This document shows, piece after piece, positions 10,314 through 22,537 of a stretch of DNA of 64,000 nt. Within the stretch, counting starts at the first letter, position 1; every line of letters begins with the position of its first letter. The notes beneath the pieces are model-generated. The model did no database searches. It had not been told where the DNA came from and worked only from the letters and a program-made list of their open reading frames with translations. Source of the stretch: Scilla litardierei (taxonomy: Eukaryota; Streptophyta; Magnoliopsida; Asparagales; Asparagaceae); the NCBI GenBank assembly GCA_030789695.1, contig CM061134.1, positions 66,749,486 to 66,813,485 of the forward strand, in the 5' to 3' direction. Made by a program: the position numbers and the translations under genes.

Positions 10314-12093
10314 TGATCACTCCGTATTTTACACCTTTTTTCTGCAGGTTTGCATGCCATTTAGATCACTCAAATCGTATTTTTCACGTTTATTCGACAA
10401 AATTGCGATGCTTTTCACGATTTGTTGTTTTTGTCGTATTTCAAGAGATTTGGAGCGATTTGGAGTGATTCTGAGATGCACCCACTCCGGAGTGTCACCG
10501 ACGACTCTCTTAAGGGGTATTCTGCGATTGGAGAGGAGTGGAAGAAGAAAGAACGTCGTAGGAGCGACGAGGAGGCAAAAATACGAAGAATGGGCATTTT
10601 CATCATGCCACTTGGCCGAGTGAAGGAGTCACTCGACCGAGCATAGACAGCCCGCTCGGCCGGCCAGATCGGACACGCAACAGAGCTAATATCAGCGTGC
10701 ACTCAGCCGAGCATCGCCAGACCACTCGGCTGAGAACCGAGTCATCCCTCGCCCGAGTGGAGCCAAGACGACGGCAACCAAAAATGTTGAACTCTCTGGA
10801 ATCCGTCAGTCAGCCCCAAAGACCGACTCGGCCAAGTAACGAACGCCGTCCGCCCGAGTGACTCCCGAGGAGACGACCCCCAAGACCCCCAACTCTCTGG
10901 AATCCGTCAAGGTCTCGCACTCTGCCGAGTGACATTTGTCACTCGGCCGAGTGAGCCGTGCTGCCTGTAGCGTAAGTTGCGATTTTGAGGCTGCGCAGGG
11001 ACAGTTTCGTCACAGTTTTTTGGGCGATTTTGGGGTGTATTTAACCCCGGTTTTTAACCTAGTTTAGAGAGCTTTTCAGAACTTTTTGCAGCCTTTTTTT
11101 AGATTACTTTTTAGGAATTAGATTTAGCTTTTAGGGAGGAGAGAAAAGTGATAATTTGTTGGATGCTATTTTGTTCTTCATTGGTTTGTCTCTCTCTCCC
11201 TCAAAAACTCCATTTTATTGATATTTTGAATATTGGTATGAATTCCATTGATTTTATTTGTGAATTTCTATTGAATTTCATTATGAATTGTGAGTAGTTT
11301 TATCGTCTTAGGGCGTAGGGATGACCCTACGAACCCTATTTCTAATTTGTGATGAATTGGTGAAATTATTGCTAGAATTGATTAGGGTTAGTTTGGGATT
11401 GATTTAATACGAATAGCTAGGGATTCATACCGATTGGGATTTGCAAGAGATTGGATCCCAATTCGATAGGAAGCCCTAGAAATTCGAATTGGGTTGCAAT
11501 TGAATTTCTCCGGAATCGGTTTGCAAGAGATTGGACCGAAACTAGGGTTTTCGATTGCAATTCTATACCAATACCCGTTTGCAAGAGATTGGACGGGTAG
11601 GAACTATCCCAACCTAGGTCGTAGCTCGAGTTTGCACGAAAGTGGGCTCGAGATACGATTGAACGATGATGTTGTTCTTCACGCTAGCTTGCCTAGGTTA
11701 GGGTTTGCAAGAGATTGGACCCTACCCTAGGTTTCCTATAGACCGGTAATAGCGCGAGAGCATGAGCTTGGTTCAACATTTAGTTGCAACTAGTTCACCC
11801 GAATTTCAAGTCTAGCAATTGTGAAACCTACGAATCACAATGATGAGATACGGCAAGTAGCGGGGATTCCCTATCCCTAGGCGTCTTTATTAATTTGATA
11901 TTTTCTTTCGTATAATTGAACGACTGTGACCGCATTACTGCAAACATTTCTCTACCATTCCTATAGCCAGGTTGACTGAAGAAGACACTGTCATTAGGCC
12001 TCCTTGTGTTCGATACCCGCTCGCCGCTACACCGTGCTTTTGCGGTAAGACTACAGTGTCGTCGTCCCGGGACGTGTATCCGGGGCGCGATCA
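10314..12093 (+). repeat. 3' LTR of the Athila element (about 1.8 kb)
   Basis: Starts TGATCACTCCG right after the polypurine tract and ends GGCGCGATCA, where SIRE gag sequence begins. Contains the ACTCGGCCGAGT-like array (10610-10952), a TATA-like box, and a U5 part with repeated TTGCAAGAGATTGGA clauses (11443, 11521, 11578, 11705). Homologous to the inverted LTR at 1929-4035. Confidence 0.85.
10610..11044 (+). promoter_or_regulatory. Palindrome array and TATA-like box in Athila LTR
   Basis: ACTCGGCCGAGT-type words from 10610 to 10952 (the last perfect), several decayed, followed by TATTTAA at 11038-11044. Same order as in LTR A and the internal copy. Confidence 0.5.
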
Positions 12094-13691
12094 ATGAGTT
12101 CAATAAGATATGCACATGTATGAGTGCATAACAAATTTGGAACCATCTCGTTGTTACCCATGAGGAAACGAATAAGGTAAAACTTTCTAAACTATATGTT
12201 GATGTACAAAATTTCGATATGTTCCACATGCAGGAAAATGAGAACATAGCAACATTGTATATAAGATACACCGACATCACTAATGAGCACGAAGCTCTTG
12301 GGCAAGTCTACTCTCAACAAGATAAGGTAAGGAAGATCATAATGGGAATGACCTCCAAATAGGAAAGAAGAGCTATCACCATCAAGGAGGTCAACGATAT
12401 GAAGAATTACAATATGGTTAATCTCATCGGGACTTTCATGTCTTACGAAGTAAGATAGGAGAACCGATTGAAGATTCGAGTTATGATGAATCCAACGGAG
12501 GCGAAGAAGAAGGCATTAGCATTCAAAGCTAATTCTTCATCCTCCAAAAGTGAAGAATCTGAAAAAGAGATGGACTTGGAGGAAATGGCGCAAATGGCAA
12601 AGAAGTTTCAACGCTTCTTTCGCAAAGGTAAATTTCCCTCCAAGAATAAATTTGATTCTACTAATAACTCTGCATCTCTTTGTTTTAAGTGTAACAAGCC
12701 AGGACACATCAAGAAGTATTGCCCAATGCTTCAAAAAAAGAGAAGTGGAAGGCACCAAAGTACCACAAGTCGGACAAATTCAAGAAAGACAAGAAGAAAG
12801 GACGTGTCTGTACGTTTGATGACTCAAGCGAGGATTCCTGAAACGAATCAGAAGATGAGAAGGGTGAAAGCACCCACATGTGTTTCATGGCATGAGAAGA
12901 CCCACTCTCCGATGAGAGTGATAGCGACATGGATCAACCCGAGGTAACTATCGACGAACTTCGGATAGCTAATGAATAACTATTTTCTAAGTATCAATCT
13001 CATGCTTAGATATATTAGATTAAAGAAATTATCTGTTAGCAAACCATCCATACCATGCATTATCAACAATGAAACCATTGTTGGTACACTAACACTTGAG
13101 AAAGAAAATTTAGTTTCTCAAAATGTCACTTTGAGAAATGAGATGAATACCCTCAAATCTCAACTAGATCAAACGTATACTAAGGATAATAGTGATCCAG
13201 CTTCACGACACACACACTTGGGTTTAGAGAATGATTCTCTTAAAACCCAAGTGCACAAGCTCAAAGCACGTGTGTCCACCTTGGACACCAATATTTCTTC
13301 TCTTAAGGAGAAATATAAGCTTATGTCCTCTCGTGTTATGAGATTTAACAAGGGAAAAGGACAATTTGATGATTTGCTCGCAAATCAATTTCCGGCCACA
13401 CATCGTGTCGGACTTGGTTATGTGGAAGCAAATGCATACAATGCTCGCTCCTCCTATAGTGGTATTATTATAGATTTCGTAAGGCCAACCTCCGGTGCGT
13501 CCACAAGTGGTGTCAAAGACACTATGGGTAGAAAACCTACCAAGAAACCAACCACTTCAACATCGCTTCTTTTTGGCAAGAACCCCGCTAAGGGTGGAAA
13601 CCAAAAGAGAGGCCATGCTCACATGTACACGAACCTTCATCCACGTGGGAAATCTCCTACTTCACAAGTGGACACACATGACATATTTTAA
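12094..13691 (+). pseudogene. SIRE gag (5' truncated, several stops)
   Basis: Copia-type gag beginning inside the UBN2-like region (frame of ATGAGTTCAATAAG) and running to a stop at 13691. The nucleic-acid-binding CCHC knuckle CFKCNKPGHIKKYC lies at 12681-12722, followed by a Lys-rich tail. After a break, 12972-13691 encodes a predicted coiled coil (SQNVTLRNEMNTLKSQLDQ) and a basic Thr/Ser-rich region. Stops at 12839-12841 (TGA) and 12977-12979 (TAA) occur at the same places in copia 2, so they predate the separation of the two copies. A small indel near 12735 also shifts the frame relative to copia 2. Confidence 0.75.
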
Positions 13692-13724
13692 GCTCCACAC
13701 CCGCTGACACGTGCAAATCCACAC

Positions 13725-14123
13725 ATGAGAAACACTCATACACGTGTCCCTACACATTCATATGCTCATGTGCATCATTCTTACATGTATGCACATCCAC
13801 CACATATCATACATGCTCCATATGTTTCATGCAACATGCATGTCCCTAAGCATGCAAACAACCCACATATGTCTAATGCACAACCACCTCCTTGTTCTTA
13901 TGCTAGAACCCATGTTCCTAAGAAGCATGCACCACATAGAAATCAAACTATTGTGCATGCAACTAGGAAAGGGACTCCCAAAACTTACACAATTTGGGGT
14001 CCCAAGAACACTAGTTTAAATGTCAGGAATGCTTATATTAATTCATACTTTAATGAAGTAATAAATAGTGGTAACTATGTTGGGAAGCGGAAGTCCACTT
14101 GGACTTGGCTTCCAAAGGGCTAA
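13725..14123 (+). pseudogene. SIRE gag-pro linker (His-rich)
   Basis: Open frame of about 132 residues, rich in His, Met and Pro (repeated HMHxPKHANNPHM-like words), ending in KRKSTWTWLPKG. It lies between the gag coiled coil and the protease, where SIRE elements carry a long linker. The same stretch in copia 2 is the Tekay-1 target (24631-24635/34094). Confidence 0.55.
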
Positions 14124-14224
14124 TCCCCTTGGATCCAACAAAAATTTGGTACCATGAGATTATGGTATACTATGTAGGTACCCAAGAAAACGAACGAGAG
14201 CAATAAAGGTCAAATCAGCTCTAA

Positions 14225-14560
14225 AAGGAAAGGATGGATACTCGACAATGGTTTCTTCAATCACATGACGAGAGATCCCTCATTGCTCTCCGAAGTGATT
14301 AGCATCCAGGATGGTGCAACGGTCACTTTTGGAGGTAATCAAAAGGAAACCATCATTGGAGTAGTTATAGTCGGTAATTCCTCTAAATCTTTAATTACAA
14401 ATGTATGTTTAATTAGTGGTTTGTGTCACAACCTTAACTCCATTAGTCAACTTTGTGACAAAGGTTACAAGGTTAACTTTGGAGACGGTTTGTGTAAAAT
14501 TGTTGATTCTAATTCAGATGTTTTACCGGTATTAGGCGTAAAAATATTTATTATTTGAGC
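14225..14560 (+). pseudogene. SIRE aspartic protease, active site altered
   Basis: Copia protease region: the WILDNGFFNHMT stretch (about 14236-14271) replaces the usual W(I/L)LDSGCSxHMTGD, so the DSG active-site triad is now DNG. ITNVCLISGLCHNLNSISQLCDKGY (second half) is typical of the copia protease C-terminus. The frame breaks after 14560. Copia 2 retains DSG at the same site. Confidence 0.65.
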
Positions 14561-14609
14561 TTGCCTAAAACCGTAGAACATTGCGTAGTTGCTAATACAA
14601 CTGAACAAC

Positions 14610-15484
14610 TATTATGGCATCACTGTTTTGGTCATGTTCATTTTAAGCACTTATATAAGTTAGCTAAGCATGATCTTGTCAAAGGTTTTCCAAAAATTGC
14701 TTTTAGTAAACTTTCGTGACTCATGTCAAGGAGGTAAACTTAGTAAATCATCTTTCAAACTTAAAGAAGGCATAACTTCTAAGAGGCCTCTAGAATTACT
14801 TCATCTAGATCTGTTTGGGCCAACTAAAACCGCTTCTTTAGGTAATGCTCATTATGGATTAGTTGTCGTTGACGACTTCTCTAGATTTACTTGGGTCTCA
14901 TTTTTAACTAATAAGAATGAAGTCTTTGAAGAGTTTACCATATTTGCAAAGGAGATTCAAAATTTTTTAGGATACACCATTATCACTATTTGTAGTGATC
15001 ATGGAGGAGAATTTGAAAATGAGTCTTTTACAAAGTTTTTTGATGACACCGGGATAACTCACAATTTTTCTTTTCCTCGTGCACAACCACAAAATGGTGT
15101 TTATTGATAGAGAGAATAGGACCTTCATTGAGTGTGCAAGTACCGTGCTCTATGATAGTCATCTTGGACTACAATTTTGGGCTGAGGTGGTGCACACGGC
15201 ATATTATGTGCTTAATAGGATCCTAGTGACCCCGAATGAACAAAACTTGCTTTGAGCTATTTTATGACAAAAAGCCTCAAGTTAAATATTTTCGTGTTTT
15301 TGGTTCTAAATGTTTTATCAAGAACACCTTTTGTAACTTAGATAAATTTGAGCCAAGATCCGATGAAGGACTCTTTGTTGGATATTCCACACGTAGCAAA
15401 GCCTACCGGATATACAACAAATCCGCTTCAATGATCGAGGAATCACTACATATATCATTTTACAAAGATTTTAAGTTTTCCTAA
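14610..15484 (+). pseudogene. SIRE integrase, broken
   Basis: HHCC-type zinc region remnant (HHCFGHVHFKHLYKLAKHDLV), then the catalytic core: first Asp in LLHLDLFGPT, second in CSDHGGEFEN, and the expected ERENRT glutamate after QPQNGVY, where a TGA at 15107 interrupts. The C-terminal part from 15236 (NKTCFELFYDKKPQVKYFRVFGSKC, then GLFVGYS) is in another frame. Stops and frameshifts make it non-functional. Confidence 0.75.
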
Positions 15485-15485
15485 C

Positions 15486-17263
15486 GTGATTGATGATAGT
15501 GTTCATGTTTTATGTGATTCTCTTAGTAATGTAACGATTAATGATTCTATTATTGAGACTAGCACTACTAATGAGATTGTTGAAGATGTTACAAGTGATG
15601 CAGGGGTTTCCAAGGCTTACCCAACCATTCGTAATCACCCGAATGACAAAATTATTGGAGATATTGGTGTGGGTGTTCGAACGAGGTCAAGAATTGAAGA
15701 ATTCTCTCATTGCACAGTCGTCTCTACCATTGAGCCAAAGAACATCCTAGAAGCATGTGAGGATACCTCTTGGATAGTGACAATGGAAGAAGAACTCATG
15801 CAATTCGAGAGAAATGAAGTTTGGGAGCTTGTTCCTCTTTCAAGTGGTCACCAAGTGATTGGGACCAAGTGGATCTTCAAGAACAAGACCGATGAGAACG
15901 AGGTCACCACAAGGAACAAAACAAGGTTAGTAGCTCAAGGCTACCGGCAAGAAGAAGATATTGATTTCGATTAATCTTTTGCCCCCGTAGCTAGATTAGA
16001 AGTTATTAGATTTCTTTTATCTTTTGAATCTCATAAGAATTTTAAACTATTTCAAATGGATGTCAAAAGTGCATTTTTAAATGGTATAGTTAATGAAGAA
16101 GTGTATGTTTCTCAACCACCCGGTTTTATACATGAAAAATTTCCAAACCATGTTTTCAAACTTTAGATAGCGTTATATGGGTTGAGACAAGCTCCTAGGC
16201 TTGGTATGATCGACTCAAAACCTTTCTTTTGTATTTAGGTTTTAAAATGGGTGAATTTGATTCAACACTTTTTATTAAGAATTAAGAAAATGACATCCTA
16301 TTGATTCAAGTTTATGTAGACGATATTATATTTGGATATACTAACGTTAATCTTTGCCAAGAATTTTCTAAGTCTATGAAGGATGAATTCGAGATGAGCC
16401 ATATGGGTGAGCTCAACTATTTCCTTGGACTGCAAATTTGACAAATGAAGGATGTGACTTTCATACATCAAACCAAGTACACAGGGGAGCTTATCAAGCG
16501 ATTCGGGATGGAATCGTCTTCAAGCAAAAGGACCTCCATGAGTACGACAACCCATCTACACAAGGATGAGAACAGAAAAGATGTAGACATTCGTCTATAT
16601 AGAGGTATGATTGGTAGCTAACTCTATTTAACTGTCAGTAGGCTCGATATCATGGTTTCTGTATGCCTTTGTGCTAGATATCAAGCTAGACCTAAGGAGT
16701 CACACTTGATTGCGGCTAAACGAATTTTTTGTTACCTCAATCATTCACTAGATTATGGGTTACTTTATCCTAAATCAAGCACATATGATTTAATCTCATA
16801 TAATGATACTGAATTTGTTGGATGCAAATCCGATAGAAAGAGTTCTAGTGGCACTTGCCATTTTCTAGGAAATTCCCTAGTTTCCTGGTTCTCCAAGAAA
16901 CAGAACTCGGTATCATTGTCCACGACTGAAGCAGAATAGATTGCCACGGGTCTTGCATATGCTCAAGTTCTTTGGATGAGACACACTCCTAAGGACTATG
17001 GAGTCAATTGTAATACTTGTCCTGTCATGGTTGATAACAAAAGTGATATATGTCTTTTCAAGAATCCGGTACATCACTCCCGTACCAAACACATAGATGT
17101 GAGACACCATTTTATCAATGATTATGTAGCTAAGAAGGACATCATCTTAGAGTACATTGAAACCCAAAAACAAATCACCGACATCTTCATTAAACCTCTT
17201 AAAGACGATTCAATTGTGAGGTTGCGTGGAGAATTAGGGATTATGGGTGAATCTGAAATTTAG
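15486..17263 (+). pseudogene. SIRE reverse transcriptase and RNase H, broken
   Basis: RT opens with WIVTMEEELMQFERNEVWELV and GTKWIFKNK, continues with FKLFQMDVKSAFLNG, and keeps the catalytic YVDD at 16313-16324. Many stops lie between 15972 and 16620. RNase H follows (YCxD-like region degenerated to ISYNDTEFVGC; SLSTTEAE near 16905-16940, then a TAG; RTKHIDVRHHFI near 17090). Ends at 17263. The non-consensus changes and stops show a dead copy. Confidence 0.8.
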
Positions 17264-17542
17264 GAGTTCAACCTTCATGTTATATCATATTTGAACTCAT
17301 ATCATTATTCTACTTCTCTTCTTTTGATAAATTATATGTTTCACATATATTTTTTAAAGAGATGTATTTGAGATTTTTGATGATTTCGATTGTTTGGATT
17401 GATTTACGAAATTATTTTTTACGAGAATATATTATATTTTGATAATGTTTCCTTGATTAGATTTGTGTTAGAGTATAGGTCATAAGTTGAGTGTCTCTAT
17501 CCTCTGGATTTTAACCCCAATATGCATTTCTGGACCAGGACA

Positions 17543-17963
17543 GACGACTGTCATTTCTTCGATAGTCGACTGCCCAACGCAATTTTATTAAACAACAGAC
17601 TGTATTTTTCGCACATGCGACAGTTGAATATTTTACAGTCGACTGTCCCCGTAACAGGCGACTACAATTTGGTCATCAGGCGCCTGTCCAAATTTTCAGA
17701 AGTCTATGTTTTTCATCATCAAATTTTTGATTGTCTGTTAGTCGACTGATGTGTATGTTGCAGTCGACTGTCTATCCGACAGGCGACTGTGTATTACCCA
17801 CCAATCGATTGTATGTCAACCTAAGCCCATCTTTATCCCTTCAACTAGTTTACTGATGATTGTTCATCAGTCGAATGTCAACTGTTGTAGAGGTTCGTCA
17901 ACTTGATTTGAGCCGTCGATTTTTCGATCTAACGGCCCAGATTCTTTGGACACCTATTTATAT
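17543..17963 (+). promoter_or_regulatory. Internal CAGTCGACTG array with TATA before env-like ORF
   Basis: Repeats of CAGTCGACTG and derivatives (GACGACTGTC, AGTCGACTGCC, CAGGCGACTG) from 17543 to 17880, followed by TATTTATAT at 17955-17963 and the env-like ATG at 18211. The LTR carries the same array before its own TATA (20984-21845). The corresponding copia 2 region is at 45062-45483. Confidence 0.5.
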
Positions 17964-18210
17964 CATAGAGAGCCATCGATTCGATCGTTTGTTTTCTCTC
18001 TCATCCGACGAAAACTCCCTTGTCTTCCTCGCTTCGAAATCCACTGTAGTCATTGTTTTTTACTTTGATTCAAAGCTTATCTCCTCTGTTCTGTCGAGTT
18101 CTTGGTCGCTTGTCTCCTTCTCATTCATTCATCACCGTTTAGGTATCTTTCTCTCTCATGTCGATTTATTCGTACGGTTTGTTTTTTCGCTCCTTTCGGT
18201 TGATTGCTCA

Positions 18211-19669
18211 ATGACACCCAAGACCAAGGGGAAGGCTGTTGCTCCTAAATGTACAAGGATCTCTAAGTCGACCATTGTCAAAACCAAACGACCCCATATA
18301 GCTCGCACCAAGAACGCTGATCCTCCATCTAACTCTTCGAGTGTCTATTCCCCTTCGTCTTCTTCCTTCTCTGAAGCTGAGCCTGTCATGAAGCGTCAGC
18401 GTAAGCCCGTTGGTGTTCACATTAATGAGCCTGCCGCTGAGGCCAAACCTATTAACCCTGAGTCTAGTTCAGATTCTCCTCTAGACCAAAATCCTGCAGT
18501 GCCTCCTGCTGATCCTTTAGTTCCTATTTGCCGAGATGATTCTTGTCTGGCAAAGTTCCACTCCATGCTAGGGAGCAATATCCTTCGTGAGCATTTTATT
18601 GTTTATTAGGCTTTTACTACTGAGAGATTCCTTGAGATTCTATCCTCTACCCACTTGGGTGATCTCTTTTGATACTCACATATCGACTCCCCACGTGCCT
18701 ATCCCTTCTTGGTCAAATTATTCTATGCCAACCGAATTCGCAGTGAATATGCTGACACAGGAGAGATAGACACTGTGGTTCAGGGGACCCGTATCTGTCT
18801 TGTCCCTACTCTCTTAGGGACCATTCTTAGGATCCCCTCTACTAGCTCTCTTCATGTTGACATCTCTATTTTTGATGTTCGTGATCTCGATCAGGATGTC
18901 CTTCAGGACATGTTCTGTGTGATCCCCTCTTTCCTTTCTTTTGGAGCCCGGGCCTCCATGTTCACGGCTAGGGGTTAGGCTGTTCACCTTGCGGTGAAGT
19001 CCAACCTCCTACCGAAGTATGGCTCCTCCGACCAGCCCTCTGAGGAGATCCTCAAATACATGTATGATATCTTCTCGGGTATGGTAGTAAAATGGGTCGG
19101 TGTCCTCCTTGATCGGATGGACAAGGTCGAGTTTACTTCTGCCTCCACTCATATCCCTTATGGAGGTATCCTTACACTTGTTTTCCCCCATTTTGGTATT
19201 GATTTGACTCCTTTCGAGCCTTTGCCTCTTGGTCCTCTCCTAGATGCTTCTGCGAAGTCAAAGTCCTCTTCGGCTCTACAGTCAGCATCTAAGAAGAGGC
19301 AACCTACCTCTGCTCCTTCGTCATCCACCATTCCTCCAGCTGATCAGCCATCTACCTCAGCCGCACCCTCTCATGACCCTTTGGTCGAGAGGATTTTTTG
19401 TTTATATAAGTTATTCTTTCTGTCGTTCCAGTATCAGGGAATTCCTTCCACTGAGCTCCTCAGATGCTTTGTTCCACCTCAGCCTACTCAGCCTTCCTCC
19501 GCCTACCATCACTGAGATTGTTGAGCATCCAGGTGTTACTGCTCCTCAGGATGTTTCTGTTGCTGTTGCTGATCCTCCTCCTGAGGATTCCAGGGTTGAT
19601 CCAAAGACTCAGGCGTTCCAGATTGTTTTGGCATCCTCCTCTAATGCTGATATGGACACTCACCTTTAG
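18211..19669 (+). pseudogene. SIRE env-like ORF, stops and one frameshift
   Basis: Begins MTPKTKGKAVAPK, basic, then a Ser-rich linker, then a globular part with YANRIRSEYADTGEI, GTRICLVPTLLGTIL and FPHFGIDLTPFEPLPLGP, as in plant 'putative transposon protein' domains found in env-like ORFs. Stops in frame at 18607, about 18670 and 18976. The Ser/Pro C-terminus continues in another frame to 19669. No signal peptide or clear membrane segment. It sits 3' of pol, the env-like position in SIRE elements. Copia 2 has the same start at 45729. Confidence 0.65.
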
Positions 19670-19813
19670 ACTTAGATTTTGTGTTAGGGTTGATTTTTTT
19701 TGGAGTGCCTGTATGTATCTTACTTTAATTTCGGTATGATGTATGTATTTTGATCAGTTTTTGTAGATGTACATGAGTTTTTGAATGTATTTTATGCTCA
19801 TGTATCTTTGATC

Positions 19814-19842
19814 ATATATATATATATATTTTGAAAGAAGTA

Positions 19843-19878
<36 letters not shown>

Positions 19879-19892
19879 TGTATGTATGTATA
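19814..19892. repeat. (TA)n and (GTAT)n microsatellite
   Basis: A TATATA run at 19814-19828, a short spacer, then TATATATA followed by ten or so GTAT units to 19892. Confidence 0.9.
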
Positions 19893-20577
19893 TGAAAATG
19901 CAGTTACTTCATTTTCTGTTTCTCACATTGTCTCATTGTTTATCTTATATGTGTGAATTTTGTGAAATTGTCTCCTTGTATGCGATATCATTTGTATGAT
20001 GTAATTTGAGACGATTTTAAATCTTTTAGCTTGAGATGTTGATATTTGATTATCATTCCTTTAGTCAACTTGTATTTCTTGTGTTTTATGAGTTTTTGGT
20101 ATGTATGTCAAGAAGATGCCCATTTGTGATTATTTTGTTCTCCGAAGATTTGTTGGCATCAAATTGGTTGTACATCCTATCTTTATACTCTCATGATGGT
20201 TTTAGTACTTATTTAGCACTATTGTTGTTATTTTACTCTCACCTTTTGGATAATGCCATATGGGGAGAGAAATAAACGGATTAATAATGTATGTACTAAG
20301 AAAATTCTAATTCTAAACTTGAATCTAAGATTGAAGTTGCCTAAGATTCAGGGGGGAGTAAGATGTAACGAACGTGGATTATAAAATCCTAGATTTCATG
20401 GACTCAACCAAACCATTCCATTCATGCATATCTTACTCATTTGCTTCATTTGATCTATAGATGCTCTAATATTTATTGACTAACTTTATTGGCATCTATG
20501 TAGGGGGAATAAGTTTCCTTTAAGCACAATTATTTATCTTTTTTTAAGTTTGTTTGTCATCATAAAAAAGGGGATAA
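19893..20577 (+). other. SIRE 3' noncoding region and polypurine tract
   Basis: No gene. CAGGGGGGAG near 20350 and AAAAAAGGGG at 20564-20573 are purine runs; the second lies directly before the LTR start and is the likely plus-strand primer. Confidence 0.6.
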
Positions 20578-22491
20578 TGTTGGGTATTGGACTTCTCCTT
20601 ACTTGGTGTTAATGATGAACAAACATAAATACTTGTGACTAATCCCCTATTTGCAGTTAATCCATTGCCTAAGCATATCATGAGGATCAATTAGCAATGG
20701 ATGTCAATCAAAGATCAATGAAAGCAAGAAAAGTGGATTGGATGATCAAAGACGGTGATTTAAGCTCCTAGAAGACTTCAAGCTCATACTTTGGAAAGAA
20801 GAAAGAGTTTTACAAATGTAATCTTCTTTTTTCTCTTCTAGTATGTAGCTTAGAAGTAGAACTATGATGGAGCACACTTACACATACACACACATCTTCA
20901 TTTCAATCATAGGAAATCATTAGATCATTTTTCCTTTGACTCCAATTCATATTCTCTCTAGAATGTGCATATTGTGATCTCAACAGTCGACTGCTAAACG
21001 TTTTACAGTCGCCTGTATAAAAATAGTCGACGATGTTTTGTTCAACAGTCGCATGTTATGCACATACCTAATTAGTTAATTTTTGGGCTTCTAAGCTTTA
21101 ACTCAATCAGGCGACTACAAAACGTTTCACATGCGCCTGACCAAGAGGCAATTGACTGTGATTTGTAAATCATTCGACTGTCTGTCATCTGACCAATGAT
21201 CATTCCATTTTATCTGGCCAGTCGACTGCTGTTGTATTTATAGTCTCCTGTCCATGGACAGTCGATTGTAAATGCTTCAAGGGTCGCCTGCCCATGATTC
21301 TTCTGTAGGACTTGCTCTCTGGAATAATTCTTATTCTAGTGCTAGTCGACTGATGTTGCTATTACAGTCGACTGTCCAATGGCATAGTCGAGTGTCAATG
21401 CTTCAACAGTCGTCTGTCTTTGAGCCTCTCTACAGACTCAACTCTCTGGAAAATGGCAGGGTTTGTGACAGTCGGCTGGAGAAGGAACTACAGTCGCCAG
21501 TTGGATTTACAATCGACTGTCATCTCTTCATCATTCGCATGTCCTATATTCCCAGACTTTTCTGAGGCTTTCTCAACTTACCCAGATTACAGCCAATCGC
21601 CTGTATAAGGATTTACAGTCGCCTGTTGGTTTAACAGTTGACTGTCTACTCCTCATCAATCGACTGTCCGTGTGGCAATTTACAATTTGAATTCTCACAT
21701 ATCCTCTGACACATTGCAGTAGTCGACTGTGTTTTGTTCAACAGTCGACTGTCGCATGTGCAGATTCTATCTGTTGGCAGTTTCTCAACGGATTTCAAAG
21801 GGGCTTTTGGGGATTTTGTTTGAGGGCTTTAGGGCAAATATAAAGGCAGCCTCTACTGTTCCATTGAGAAGTTACTCACTTGCTCATTCATTCAATCTTT
21901 CATTCATCTAAGATCAAAGCTCTCAAAATCTTAAAGCCCTAGAATTCATATCTTTAATCTCTTACTCTCCAACCTAGAACCTAAGAGAAATCGTCTAAGC
22001 ATTTGGTGCAGTCAAAAGAAATGGCTTTCCTCTTTTCCAAGAGAGTCATTCAACACACAACACACTCTCCTTCAAGTTCTACTTCAATGCATAGGTAATT
22101 GTAAATGTTGTTTATTTCATATTTCATAACTTTCGTTATTTGATTTACACTCGGATTGTGAGAATGGTTTTGCTTGCTCCCAAGTTGTGGAAGTCAAGGA
22201 CATCGAGTGTATTTCGATTTCACTTGTATGGTTGCTACAAGTGGGGTTTAAAGAAACCTCAAGTTAGGGTTCTAACTTGAGTATCCCGTTGTAACCCGGT
22301 AGAAGGGACGTAGGATTATCGAGAACATGTCGGGAAGTGACTTAGGTAATCCGAACCCTTGAAACATCCTTGCGTTTGCATTGTAAGGTTTATTTTCATT
22401 CCGCATTAATTGTTGGTTAGGAATTTAATTTGGTGTAATTATCATTTTAAATTGCATAACACTATACAACCCCCTTCTAGCTTTTTCCACA
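20578..22491 (+). repeat. SIRE LTR shared by copia 1 and copia 2
   Basis: Starts TGTTGGGTATTGG after a polypurine tract and ends CTTTTTCCACA, 19 bases before a TGGTATCAGAGC primer site. So it serves as 3' LTR for the upstream element and 5' LTR for the downstream one. Contains a long CAGTCGACTG array and a TATA box. Confidence 0.85.
20984..21845 (+). promoter_or_regulatory. CAGTCGACTG palindrome array and TATA box in SIRE LTR
   Basis: CAGTCGACTG is perfect at 20984-20993 and 21742-21751, with many one- or two-base variants between (e.g. CAGTCGCCTG, CAGGCGACTA). TATAAAG follows at 21839-21845. I infer a U3 enhancer and core promoter. Confidence 0.6.
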
Positions 22492-22510
22492 TAGCCAGGG
22501 ACCTTATAAT

Positions 22511-22522
22511 TGGTATCAGAGC
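22511..22522 (+). other. Primer binding site of copia 2 (initiator tRNA-Met)
   Basis: TGGTATCAGAGC, complementary to the 3' end of plant initiator tRNA-Met, 19 bases inside the LTR. Confidence 0.9.
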
Positions 22523-22537
22523 ACTGGTTTTAAAGCT

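Larger units (their letters stand above)
4036..12093 (+). mobile_element. Athila-lineage LTR element, pol-deleted (5' end outside window)
   Basis: Ty3/gypsy Athila element with a gag-protease remnant (4036-4936), the short tail that normally follows pol, a palindrome array with TATA, an env-like ORF (6352-8389), a 1.9-kb 3' noncoding region with repeated polypurine words, and a 3' LTR (10314-12093). RT, RNase H and integrase are absent: the sequence passes from just after the protease to the post-pol tail (GCTTGTCGGGAGGTAACCC at about 5161). The flank from 12094 on is SIRE gag, so it inserted into copia 1; the expected TSD is ATGAG (12094-12098), but the left copy is outside the window. Confidence 0.8.
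12094..22491 (+). mobile_element. SIRE/Maximus Ty1-copia element (copia 1), 5' truncated by Athila insertion
   Basis: Carries, in copia order, gag with CCHC knuckle, protease, integrase, RT (YVDD at 16313-16324), RNase H, then an env-like ORF and a polypurine tract (20564-20577) before the LTR at 20578. The 5' LTR and first part of gag lie left of the Athila insertion, outside the window. Many stops and frameshifts: an old copy. It shares its LTR with copia 2. Confidence 0.85.
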
